DNA of 64,000 nt from Zarea fungicola (taxonomy: Eukaryota; Ascomycota; Sordariomycetes; Hypocreales; Cordycipitaceae), in NCBI GenBank assembly GCA_900169235.1, contig FWCC01000040.1:147391-211390 (forward strand), read 5' to 3'. A program made the position numbers and the translations under genes. This document shows positions 46,792 through 58,073 of this stretch, piece by piece (the first letter of the stretch is position 1; every line of letters begins with the position of its first letter). The notes under the pieces are model-generated. The model made no database searches, was not told where the DNA came from, and saw only the letters and a program-made list of their open reading frames with translations.

Positions 46792-48199
46792 GATCACGAT
46801 GTACAGGCGCGACGCAGGGCAGGTGTAGGACGACGGCGCCGCAGTGAATGCGACGGCGCGACGAGGACAATGTTGATGGCGCGGGGGGGACGAATCGCAA
46901 TTGATGGGCGTGTAAATTTGAAAGGCGAAACCCCGGGGCGCAGTGCTTGAGTGATGGGCGCGACACCGGTCTGTGGTATATTGGCCTGTTTTGCAAAAGG
47001 CTCCAGAGCGACTGGCGTCTTTGCCGCGAACAAACGAACAGGAGGTTCCTTACTGCTGCTGGTGTGGCTGGACGCTTGTGATTGGCTGGAACAGGCTGGT
47101 CTGCTTGAGGCTGAGACGATTTGTACTGGTACAAGCGGATGTGCTGTGAAATGTGTGGAAACTTAGTACCACTACGACTCGCATGAAATCGCATCTCGAG
47201 TATTTTCCGATGATGTGCCGGCCCAGCCACAGATGCGGCTGGTGACATTGAGCCGTTGACAATGGGCTGCACATCAATAAAACAATTTATATGCCAGCGA
47301 TGCAGCACTCTATGTTACATAACAATTGATGTAATTGGTGTCAATACAGTCATGACATAGTTTGGTGCGGGTGATTTAAAAGCCAGCGCCTGGCTATATT
47401 AATTAGCAGCATCAGTACTGTCTCATCAGATGGACAGACAACCCTGGTAGCCGATATAAAAGCTCCAATACCCGGTCAAGCATCTCAATAAACACACTAA
47501 TTGAAGCGCCCAGTGACGGAAACCACAGCCAGAGAAGACAGACCAATACAAATGACGAACCATGGCCGTAAAAGTGCTATGCAAATGCCGGACAAAATTA
47601 TACAGGGTAGATTATATTGTCATGCACTCTAAAGCGTGCATCCACATTACGCGCCTCCCTTGTGCGGGCCTGTCATTCGCCAGCTGGCAACGGCTGTCAA
47701 GCAAACGGAATAGCTTCTTGCCTCACGGATAATCTAGGATTTGAAAATCCACATACATGAAGAAATGCTGTTGGCTGCCTAAATACTCCATCAAGAATCA
47801 GCATTTATGATTCCCGCGTTATAGTGACACGAGAAACCATGTTGTTTTCGTAAAAAGTGTGGTGCCCGCTATCCACTTTTGACCTTTGGATGCATGGAGC
47901 AATGCTGGAACCGCAACGCACACAACGCGCTGGACACAAATGGACGTCTACTTGTAATGGGGCAGCAACCCCTCTGAGAACACGCCAAAGAAAGGACCTG
48001 CCTGGTACAGGCCTCTTGACCTGACCTGTAACCCCGCCCCTCTTCTCGATTGGGCCATTTACACCAAAACTTCTTGGTGTAAAACTCGCCCTCATCCTGG
48101 CTCCATTTTACTCCAAGCCCAGTCATTGTTTTTTCACCAAGCTACCGTTTTCCCCTGCTACATCAAACTTAGGAATTCCCATCAAACAAGTTGCCCATC
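46792..48199. other. Divergent promoter region between snf5 and cdb4
   Basis: About 1.4 kb with two divergent promoters. No gene is supported. A perfect 10-bp inverted repeat with a 6-base loop lies at 48058-48083, and a pyrimidine-rich leader precedes the cdb4 ATG. Confidence 0.55.
48058..48083. promoter_or_regulatory. Perfect 10-bp inverted repeat upstream of cdb4
   Basis: TTTACACCAA (48058-48067) and TTGGTGTAAA (48074-48083) are exact reverse complements around a 6-base loop, 117 bases before the cdb4 ATG. It would be a stable hairpin if transcribed as leader, or a binding site for a dimeric factor if it lies upstream of the transcription start. Confidence 0.4.
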
Positions 48200-49796
48200 A
48201 TGCCCGAGGAGAAGGAAATCGGTAAGTCACCGCCCCCACTAGCTTTACCTTGTCCATGCATCCCTTTTTCCTGGCCCGTTGTAGCTGCCAGACAGCTCCC
48301 GCACCAGCTTGTGCTGCCCCTCCTTGTCTCTCTGTGCTGGCCTGAAATTACCCCGCCACAGCTGTACTGTAGCTTCGGTGCCTGTTTCTGCTGTCTCGAT
48401 AACCAAAGCCACTCACACGACCTGCTGCCGCCATGTCCTAAATCATCTACAACTGCTGATTGCCATTATAGACTACACCCTTAACAACCCCGATACTCTG
48501 ACCAAGTATAAGACGGCTGGCCAGATCACCGAAAAGGTCCTCGCCGAGGTTGCCAAGCTCTGTGTTCCCGGCGCAAAGATTGTCGAGGTCTGCCAGCAGG
48601 GTGACAAGCTCATCGAGGAGGAGGTCGCCAAGGTCTACCGCGGAAAGAAGATCACCAAAGGTATGTGGTCAGTGACCAGCCAAGGAAACTGTCCATTGCT
48701 GACAGAGTCAAATCAGGTTTCTCTAACCCAACTACCATCTCTCCCACTTCCTATGTCACCCCCTACACTCCTCTGACCTCGGACGAGACCGAGGCCGCTA
48801 CCGAAATCAAGGCCGATGAGCCCATCAAGATCCAACTTGGTGCCCAGATTGATGGTTTCGGTACCATTGCCTGCGACACCGTCGTTGCCGGCAAGCAGGG
48901 TGAGAAGATCACTGGCCGCACCGCTGACCTGCTGCTCGCCAACCACTACGCAAATGAGCTCCTCCTTCGTTTGATGGTCCCCCCCGGTCTCCTTGCCCAG
49001 GGCACTGATGAGGAAAAGGCCAAGGCTGCCGCCAAGAAGGCCCCTACCCAGAGCCAAATCACCACTCTTCTTGAAAAAGTCTGCGAGGCCTACGAGTGCC
49101 ACCTCGTCGAGAGCACCACCTCGTGGCTCTTTGCCCGCAACGAGATTGAGGGCACCAAGAAGATTGTTCTTGCCCCCACCGAGGGAGCCAAGGGCGACGG
49201 TATCCCCGAGGTTGGTGAGGTCTGGGGTGTTGAGATGGGTGTCAGTCTGGGCTCGGGCAAGTGCAAGACCCTCGAGGGCCGTACCACCCTGCACCGCCGC
49301 ACTACCAACACCTATGGCCTGAAGCGCCCTACTTCCCGCAAGATTCTCTCCGAGGTTCAAAAGAAGTTTGGTACCTTCCCTTTCAGCTTGAGACAGCTCG
49401 ATGACGAGCGTGACGCCAAATCTGGTGTCGTCGAGTGTGTACGCGGCAACGTCTTCCGCCAGTACGAGATCGTTGGCGACAAAGACGGCTCGCCCGTTGC
49501 CAGACTGTTGACCACCGTCGGTACGTAGCTTTGGTTGACACAGACATGTGCAATTTTTTTTTTGAAGATGTTAACCTATCTTTGCAGCCATCACCAAGAA
49601 TGGTCTTACCAAGCTTGGTGGCCCCCCCGAGTTGGACCTCAGCAAGGTTGAGTCAGACAAGAAGATCACCGACGCCGAGATCCTCAAGATCCTTGAACAG
49701 CCCTTGTCTCGCAACACTGGCAAGAAGAACAAGCCCAAGAAGAAGAAGGCTGCCAAAAAGGCTGACGCTGACGACGAAGAGTCTGAGAGCGAGTAG
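48200..49796 (+). CDS. cdb4: Curved-DNA-binding / EBP1 (PA2G4) family protein
   Basis: Four exons: 48200-48221, 48472-48660, 48717-49520 and 49588-49796, giving 407 residues. The protein has the methionine-aminopeptidase (pita-bread) fold without known peptidase activity. Relatives are fission yeast Cdb4 and human EBP1, which bind nucleic acid and ribosomes. The N-terminus MPEEKEIDYTLNNPDTLTKY and AKLCVPGAKIVEVCQQGD are family signatures; then GAQIDGFGTIACDTVV, RTTNTYGLKRPTSR and FPFSLRQLDDERDAK follow in order. The Lys-rich C-terminus (KKNKPKKKKAAKK) is the RNA-binding tail of the family. Exon 1 is only 22 nt and is followed by a 250-nt intron, whereas the others are 56 and 67 nt. The upstream frame starts only at TTG, so the ATG at 48200 is used. 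Confidence 0.94.
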
Positions 49797-51391
49797 GCCT
49801 AGGGACTATCGCTAAGGAAGGCAGAGTCTCATCCACAACTTGACGTGAAAACTTGATGTATTTTCAGATTTTCGAAGCTGAACCTGTCATTTTTATCATT
49901 TATTTTGTCACCAGGTACAGCGCGCCCATTGAAGTAGGAGTGGTGCAGAAGTGCACGCCTACAACTAATTTTCCTTGCGCGCGAGGGTTACGCATAGCAT
50001 AGCAGTGACGGAGTGGTGAGCGGGCTTTTTGTCTTGTGAAAGGGTTGAATCGCCGCCAGCAGCCCCCTTTTTGCGTACAATACATAGAGACGAAAATACA
50101 TGCAAGTTGGATGAGTCAAGCCAGTACGAGACCGACAAAGGCTGCGAGTCTTGTGACAAGATGATGCGTGCTTTTTTTTTGCCCAGTTTCCACCTTGTGC
50201 TTACCCCTGATGGCTGCCGGCCAGATGAGTGAGACTGTTATGACTTGTGAGTGGCAAATATGCAGCGTCGTTTTCCAGCCACCACAGATCCTGGACGTTG
50301 GCAAACTACCTGTTAACTATATGCGCCGCATCATTGATCAATAGTAGTTCTTTTCGCCCATCGGTCTCCATCTTGATCTGCAGCCCCGAATCCTACAACA
50401 GGGGAGCACGGTCGCACACACGCTCCGTCAAGGTATTTTGTAGAAGCCGCCACGACATGAATCCAAATCCACCCTCCAAGCATCTAGGCAAGGGGGTGAG
50501 GGGTTGCGGTGCGGGTGTGTCGCAGGTGGAAAGCTCCCGATCCTTACGACAGACTGTTCCTCCCCAACAAGTGCTTTACCATGCCCCCATGCTACTGTAC
50601 TTTCTATTGTTGCCATATTATGAATAGCCATTCGTCTGCATGTTCCGCTGTCCTCTGTGACACAGTTGCACATTACTGGGTTGAATCACGACGCAGTCTG
50701 CGCGTTGGAGAGGGTGTGAATAGGCAGAACGTAATCATGATTGGCACACATCCAGCCGAATGACTATAGGATGTATTCTGAGCAACGACGTATTCGTCTC
50801 ATATGACAATCAAGCCAGCTGGCCCGATATCCTCCTTGCTATCGTTGAGGGTCTTGAATTGCTGGAGTAGTCTAATCGCGGCGACGCGAACTATTTGCAT
50901 GGGAATATGTCCTTGTAGCGACAAAGTCGCGCTCCGACCATTTTAAACACTTGGCGCCGCCGAATAGTGGATATATTCGGTTGCTTGGGAAGTGAGCAGA
51001 GCGCTGGAGCCCGCTAGAAGAGCCCCGGGCTTCAGGCGTCGCTCCAGGCTTCATTCCAAGGCGCCTTTTCCAGGCAGCAGTAGGTAGTCTTGTAGGCACC
51101 TTGGCGCTATAAGTCGGGCACCTGTAGGTGCATCTTAGCCTATAACCTACCAGTATAACCTTGGAGGTGAGGTGATAGCGTGTGGCGACGAACGGCAACG
51201 GCCCGGCCGGGCATTGCTGAAATGGAGCAGAGGAAACCTTGTCACTTGTCGCGTTGCCCACCACCCCTTGCGACTTTACAAACTACCGACACCTTTTTTT
51301 CCCACCAAGGTCGCAAATAAACCGCGTCAAGCAGCTTCCAAAAGCGCGACCCGATCATAGGGGGAACTCATGTTTTAACTTTCCCAGTTTG
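49797..51391. other. Intergenic between cdb4 and rco1
   Basis: About 1.6 kb with the cdb4 3' end and the rco1 promoter. Several weak GGCGCC-containing repeats lie at about 50950-51110. A 126-codon frame at 50247-50627 has no protein character. Nothing else is supported. Confidence 0.55.
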
Positions 51392-51463
51392 GTATGTCAC
51401 GTTTTTTATACCTGCAGTCACTCCTGCGTAAACTTCCTTCACTTGCTAACCGTTTTTATACAG
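51392..51463 (+). other. Probable 5'-UTR intron of rco1
   Basis: GTATGT donor at 51392, TTGCTAACC branch sequence and ATACAG acceptor ending at 51463: a 72-nt intron with the full local consensus, 159 bases before the rco1 ATG. Confidence 0.7.
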
Positions 51464-51622
51464 CACACTCTCACTCTCACTTTTGGTCTAGCCTTGGTGA
51501 AGCTTGCCGCGTTCACTCACTCCTGGCTGGCATATAGGAGGCGGACATAGCACCATCAATTTTCTTTTTGGGACGGAGAGATAGAGAGGGAGTGGGTTTG
51601 AGACGGGATCACACATCAAATC

Positions 51623-54600
51623 ATGTCATCAAATACAAGAGCAACGCGGTCGCGGTATTCCAGCCCTGCTCGTCAAAGCAGCGCCGCGGCACCGACTGTC
51701 AGCTCTCCCCTTGAGATCTCCAAGAGCTCTGGTAACGACGCGTCGCGGTCCTTCATGCAGAGATGGCTAGAGCCCTCTGTGCAGACCAAGACAAGCTTTG
51801 AGGAGGCCGGGTTGATGCGCTATGGCGTGCTGGAAGGCATGGCACCTCTCGGAACGCTGCCCAAGGCCAAGAAGCAGGAGAATGGCGGCGGCACGGGGAG
51901 TACCAGTGGCGTGCGCAAAATTACGCTCAAGATATCATCCTCGGGAAGCGCAGCTAAAGAGAGCAGCGGCACCAGCAGTGGTGGGGAGAGCAGCGGTGAC
52001 AAGAGCGCGGTGAGCGTGTCCGGAAATGCTGTGGCGGGGAGAAAACGCGCTGCGTCTCCAGGAGCTCCCACCACCACCGCAAGCGTATCCTCTCGCCGGT
52101 CGCTTCCTTCCAAAGCGACGGCCAAGAAGAAGGAAGACGACGACGACTATAATCCAAAGGGAGCGCAGCGCAAAAAGGCCGCGCGACGTTCTCAGGGAGT
52201 CGACAAGGTTCAGGAGACTGAGGGAGCTGGGACAGATCAGGTGGCACCCCCAGTGGCGGGCTTGGGTAATCACTCAGCACTATCGCCAGGTAAGCATACC
52301 GCATGCATGTGGCAGTCAGAAATTCATTTGGAAAAAAATATCGTCTTTGATGCCATTCCTTATTTTTTTTTATTAACGCGATGGATGAAGCAGGCTTGCA
52401 GCACTATCCCACGGCGTGGGCTTTGAGGACACTGTATGACGAAAAGTCTGAGGACCCTGCGTTTGACTCGTTGGTTACGGATGTTTTGCAGCAAACTGCA
52501 AACGACGACACATTGGATGAATTTTCCACGCAGATCGGCGAGAAGAAGCGTGACGGCAAGGGGGACAATCAGGATTGCTACTACTTTACGCCCCCTTCAA
52601 CTACAACGACGAGCAGCCGCTTCCAGCCGCAAAAGGGCAAACCCGCACAGTACGGCGGGCTGGTCGGCGACAGTGAGGACGAAGAGGAAATCGAGGAGCC
52701 CGAGGAATTACCACCAACAGACGCAGAAGCAGTCTCTGTCGGGAGTGAGATGGAGGGCGACATGCGCGCCGCCAAGAAGGCCAAAACGTCACACTCATCA
52801 TCGGCATCCAGCCTAGGCCCGGGCGGCGGCGCCCTGGTTGGTGCTGGCCACAGCGACAGCACCGCGCATTACCACCAGCATAATCTCAACAACCGTGACA
52901 ATCATAACACAGAAAACGCAGCGGACACGCCATCGCGCAAACGTCGGCGACGCAACTCGGCATCCAGCGATTCATCGTTATCCTCGGCCATGACGGTGCC
53001 GTCGCCCCAACAGGTGCGCATTAAGCTCGCCACCACTGGTGCTAGCTCTGGTGGTGGTGCTGCTGGTAGCGCAGGTGGTAGTAACCTTAGTACGACTGGG
53101 ACAACTCATGACAGGGGGGCCACTTCTACGACTGCATCTACACCGCAGGCACAAAAGCATAGCAAGCAACCTAATCAGGCCGGCAAGTCCAAATCTCGTG
53201 CCAAATCTGCCAAAGACGGACAAGACTCAGGGTCAATAACCAAACCAGCTTCGGTCGCCACCTCAAGAAAGAGGCGGCAGGCTACCTCCAAAGCCACCTC
53301 GTCCGAGGAGCCAAGCTCGCCGCCTCCCACCTCACCCATCACCAACCTCCACTCGTCCAGGGCGCACCTGGCGATTAGCAGGCTGGCAGCCTCCTCGGAT
53401 CTGCTTTCTCGTTTGCCAAAGTCTAAGAGCAAGACGGCCAAGTCGGCCGACAACCTGTCTGACTCGGATGCGCCCATGCAGCAGCAAAACGCGGCCAGCG
53501 GCCAGCGCAAAGGCTCCGAGGAACTCGATGCCACCTGGAACAGGCGCCGTGACGCCAAAACAGTCACAAACAACTACACAGCAGCCGATAGCTCGGTGCG
53601 CATCTCAGAGCAGCAGCGCGCAGTCACGCCCATCAGCAAGACAAGAACAACCCGGCGATCCCTGGCTGCAGCTGCGGCATCTGCCTCTACCAGGACGACG
53701 CGCTCGGCGACAAAGCGCCCCAATGACGACGTTGACAGAAACATGTCGCCGGTTCCCTTTTCACTTACAGGCGACGATGCCTCCTCCACGATAGGATCGC
53801 GGGCTGTCACGCCCGTGAGCCAGCGTCAGGCGAAACGACCTAAAGGTCTACGCGTCAAGTCTTCGTAAGTTTTGTTTCACCTGCGCACACATGTACAGAT
53901 GCACACATTCAACTGCAATTACTTTTTTCCCCATCTACTTTTACAATGCACGGCTGCTGTACGGCCTTTCTCATCTTGTCACCGTTTGATGATGCATTAG
54001 CTCGTTTACCAAGGCTTGCCTTGCATTCATGCTCATGATCGTCGTACCTTTTGGCACCTGAGACGCAAAAATTTCATCACTGCCCCGCATGCCAGTCCTA
54101 CATCACCATGCACTCATGGCACCTTCAACTCATTTCAGGAAGTCTAATGCTAACCATGTTAAAAGACCAGTAAAAAAGAGCGGCGGGCCCGCGGGAGGAC
54201 TTCCAAGGTTGACGAGCGAAAGTCAGTCTTCATTCAGAGCTGGCACACCAAAGGACCCAGTACGTATTTTTCACTTCAAGCACCTGATTTAACCACTTTT
54301 GTGAGATGGAATAAAACTACTATGCATTATCGGAGGAGCTATCTCGGCGTATGCTTGATGAGATTCATCTTGCTTTCTTGCACGGATATCACGCACTCGT
54401 TTTTTGTGGCGTGAATTGTGCTGGCAAGGATGCCGAGATTGCGGCCCTGATGGCTGCTTTAGTGGCTCTCAAATGCGCACACGCGCACATTTCTCGTCAC
54501 GAGGTGTCCCTCCTGAGCGACATACCGGACATGTCGGGCGCATCTTCAAAAAGGGCATACAATGAATAATAAGCGCTGCAGACAATTATTGCCAGAGATA

Positions 54601-56215
54601 TAACCACCGTACTAACAATATCTTTCACTTTAGGCGACAGACAATGATGAATTTTGCTCCGCGTGCGGCAACGCCGGCGACGTGCTATGCTGCGACGGTT
54701 GTCCCAGATCGTTCCACTTTGAGTGCGTAAATCTCTCACAGTCGGAGGATCTGCCTGACGAGTGGTACTGCAATGAGTGCATCGTCCGCCGATTCCCGTC
54801 ACGTGTTCCGATTCACAGGGGCGCCTTTGCGAGCGCCTTGAATAACCTAGAGAAGAGCATTCCTCGTGCTTTCAGCCTGCCAAAGCGCATTCAGAATCGC
54901 TTCGAGGGTGTCAAGGCCGCCCCTGACGGAGATTATGAAGAGGTGGCAAGCAAGCCTGTCAAGTAAGAAACTATCCCCCTCCCATTGCGACTTGAGGGCG
55001 TGCATTGAGGGCGTTTTACGGATGCAACCCAATCATCCGGAAGATACACGGATGCTAACGCAATCATTTTCTAGGAAGAGGACTGGCTTTGATGAGATGC
55101 CCGATTTGTTCAAGCAGCGGGATGAGAACCAGCCGGTGCTTTGCCATGCCTGCCAGAAACCGTCCAGCGAGGCGAGGGCGATTATCCCCTGCAGTCTATG
55201 CCCATTTTACTGGCATCTGGACTGCCTCGACCCCCCGCTGGCAGTACCTCCTCTGCTCAAATCATGGAAATGCCCGACTCACGTGGATGATGTCCTGGCT
55301 GAAGCGCCGCGCCTGGCGCCTGCCCACAAGTTTCGCAGAGTCAAGAATGCACAAGCCATTGCGCCTATATTCACCCGAGGCACCAGGAATAATGGCCACA
55401 TTGAGATTGACTGGACTGACTACGACTCGGAGCAGCATAAAAATAAGCTTAGGGATGCCGCCGCCGGCTGGCCTGACCCTAATTCCTTTGGGCGGGCGTA
55501 CAAGGTGTCTGCGAATGGCGTGATTCTTGACTTTATAGAGCAGCTCCGCAGACAGGGCGCAGGCTACGGCGCGCGACAACACGAAAAGAAATGGGTTCCT
55601 TACCCTTCCCCTGCGCCGCAACCACAGCACTGCGAAAGGAACGATGGTAACGACAGCCATGAAGAGCAACGGCCTCTGCTGGGATCGACACTGGGCCGCA
55701 CCGTCGACGAGATGCAGGCCTCGCTTAATTTGATTGCGCTCAAGCGAAAGCAATCTGATAACATAGAGCAGCTGACCACTGCGCTGCTGTCACAAGCAGA
55801 CGAAAATGTGCTCCATCTTATGGCACGCGGCAATGCAGACAATATTACGCAAGGCCAGCTTACACCGAATGATGAGTTGAGTCTGCGCGCGACACTTGCG
55901 CAGATGGAGGCCATGAGTAGCTATATACGGCAGCTTTTGGGTGACGAGGAGAAGCATACCATTAACGGGAACAACATGAAGCATGTGTCGAGCATGCCCA
56001 CGCCGGATCCTACAGCAGCTACACCGCCACCTCCCTCGCCGTCATTACCGCTGGCCGCTGATTCTGCGAAAACAATTGTGCAGGCTTTGAGCAGCAGCCC
56101 AACGATTGAGCCAAAGCAGGAGGAAATGTCTGGCATGATGACCATGGCTTCGCTTCCTGAGCCGACGCCACCGTTGACAATTGATGGAGCAGATGGCTCG
56201 ATGGATCTTGATTAG
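51623..56215 (+). CDS. rco1: Rpd3S histone deacetylase complex PHD protein Rco1
   Basis: Five exons: 51623-52289, 52394-53864, 54139-54259, 54634-54962 and 55075-56215, giving 1242 residues. Rco1 targets the Rpd3S deacetylase to transcribed chromatin marked by H3K36 methylation. The N-terminal two thirds are disordered (Ser/Ala/Gly-rich with Lys/Arg clusters). PHD finger 1, about 760-802, has CSACGNAGDVLCCDGC, FHFEC and WYCNEC, the C4HC3 pattern. PHD finger 2, about 888-935, has CHAC, CSLC, WHLDC and a closing CPTH, so its last ligand is His. Between and after them lie the conserved SKxVPIHRGAF-like linker region and a coiled C-terminal part. Donors are GTAAGC, GTAAGT, GTACGT and GTAAGA. Introns are 104, 274, 374 and 112 nt, longer than usual here. 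Two PHDs in this order fit Rco1 and fission yeast Cph1. Confidence 0.9.
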
Positions 56216-58073
56216 ATTCAGAATGGCCTCTCTTTTCTGCGCGTCGCTGCCCGCATTCCCACTGTCTTCTTTCCTTTTGCTGTTTTTGTTACAAAAACAG
56301 TTTTTTTTTGCTTGCCTCTCTTCTTCAAACGCACTGCACAGCGAAGTAAAGGGATGCAATGCGGACTGGATTTTTTCTATAATTTTTGGGCAAGGAAAGA
56401 AAAAATCCACAAATCAAAACCGACACAAATTTTTTTTCATATATATTAGTATTACTACTTTCACCCCTTTCATTTCATTTCATTTCATTTCCCTCAACTT
56501 ATGGTATGGATTTGTCTTCTCACAGTATGAAAAGAAGACGGAAAGATCATTCTCTAAAATCATGGCGTTTCTTTCTTTCAATTCATTTAACAATACAGCG
56601 AAGGGGGGGAGCAAGAGATACAGGATTTAGTTGAGCAGTGGAAGAAGTAAGAGAAGATAGAATGGAGCATTTTATTCAAAAAAAAAGTTTGTATATTACG
56701 AACGAAAGCCGTCTTTTGAAATGTGGCGCCGTCAAGCTATTCATGAAAACAAAGTATTCACTTAACCTCTGCTCTGTTCATTTGACCTCTTCATGTACAG
56801 ACACGCACACGCACACGCACACGCACACTCAAACGCACAAATCACAAACAGTTGAAACCGGCCAACTTGAGAAAATATTTGTAACATCAGTTTTTAAAGT
56901 TGTAGCCCTCTGCCTTTTCTTCCATAAAAAAAATCACTCCTCTTTTGTCTTGTAATATACAACAAACCCCTTCCTGTCTGTTCCCCCGCCCCCTTTCCCT
57001 TGCCCCTTTGCCTTTACACACTGATACCTTCCGTTCCTCTGTTTCCATCCCCATTGCGTTTTCCAAACCCTGCGTTTTCCCATATTTCTCCCTACATAGA
57101 GCAAACATTTTGCGTGTATGTGTGACTGTTGAATATACCCAGGGTACGTTTGACAAGTCAAAACCCAAACACACGCACACACAAAAGGAAAGAAGCAGCT
57201 TGAAAAGTTTCTTTCCACTTATATTCCCCATTCGATTTTTAAACAATACCAATATAATAAGAGAAAGAAAAAACCAACAACAATAAAAACAATAGCAAAA
57301 GAAAAACCATACAAAAGGGAATAAAAAGTTTGTTAACAATAGGTAACAGGAAAAAAGTATCGTCTCCTTTTATGAAGCAAGGCAAGACAACAAGTGTCTC
57401 CTTCCTTGAAAAAAGAGAGATAACAAATAAACTTGGCCAGCAGGATAGCAAGCTCATCCTCCTCTGATGCCTGCTATATAGAATAAAAAAGGCTTTTCTC
57501 TGTTGGCCAAGCGGATTGTAGAAAAAAAAAAAAGGCTTTCGCTGCATCTTCATCTGTCGGATTCATAAAGGCCCCTGGCACCTCTCGGCTTTGCTTTCTA
57601 GGTTGGAGGAAGGAAGGGGGTGTGTTGTGTTTGTGTGTTTCTCTTGGGAAGGCTGGCGTTCAATCATACAGATATATAATCGACGAATGCAAGTGGGAAA
57701 AAGAAGAAAAAAAGAAGAGACAAAGGGAAAAAGAATGTATATGGCAAGACAATGAAAAGAGCATGCTCTTCATCAGAAACAAACTGAGAACTTCTGAACG
57801 TTGCGCACGCAGCAGGCCGACTGTACCAAGAGCCTGCCCTTGTGCACATTTCGCTCACTGCGCCTTGCCACGACGAGAGTGGTAGAGAGCAAGGGGAAGG
57901 AGAAGACGGTGTCGAACAGAATAATTAATCACAAGTATACAAACTCCCAAAACTCCATCATGGCCGGGCTCATTCGGCTATGGCATGCGTTGATAATCGT
58001 GGACAAGACACACCAAGGGTGGAGCATGTGCTCTCTGTCGGGGGATTCGTTTCACTGACACTGAACTCAGTCG
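56216..58073. other. Convergent 3' region of rco1 and Pumilio gene
   Basis: About 1.9 kb, very A/T-rich with long T and A runs, and an ACACGC hexamer repeat at 56801-56829. It must contain both 3' UTRs. No gene is supported; frames of about 105-150 codons are low-complexity or antisense shadows. Confidence 0.6.
56801..56829. repeat. ACACGC hexanucleotide microsatellite
   Basis: Four to five tandem copies of ACACGC on the plus strand, with related CACAC sequence near 57172-57182. Simple repeat in the convergent 3' region. Confidence 0.8.

Noticed and set aside
54351..54569. 72-codon frame inside the third rco1 intron considered as an extra exon
   Set aside because: No donor and acceptor pair keeps phase with both neighbouring exons.
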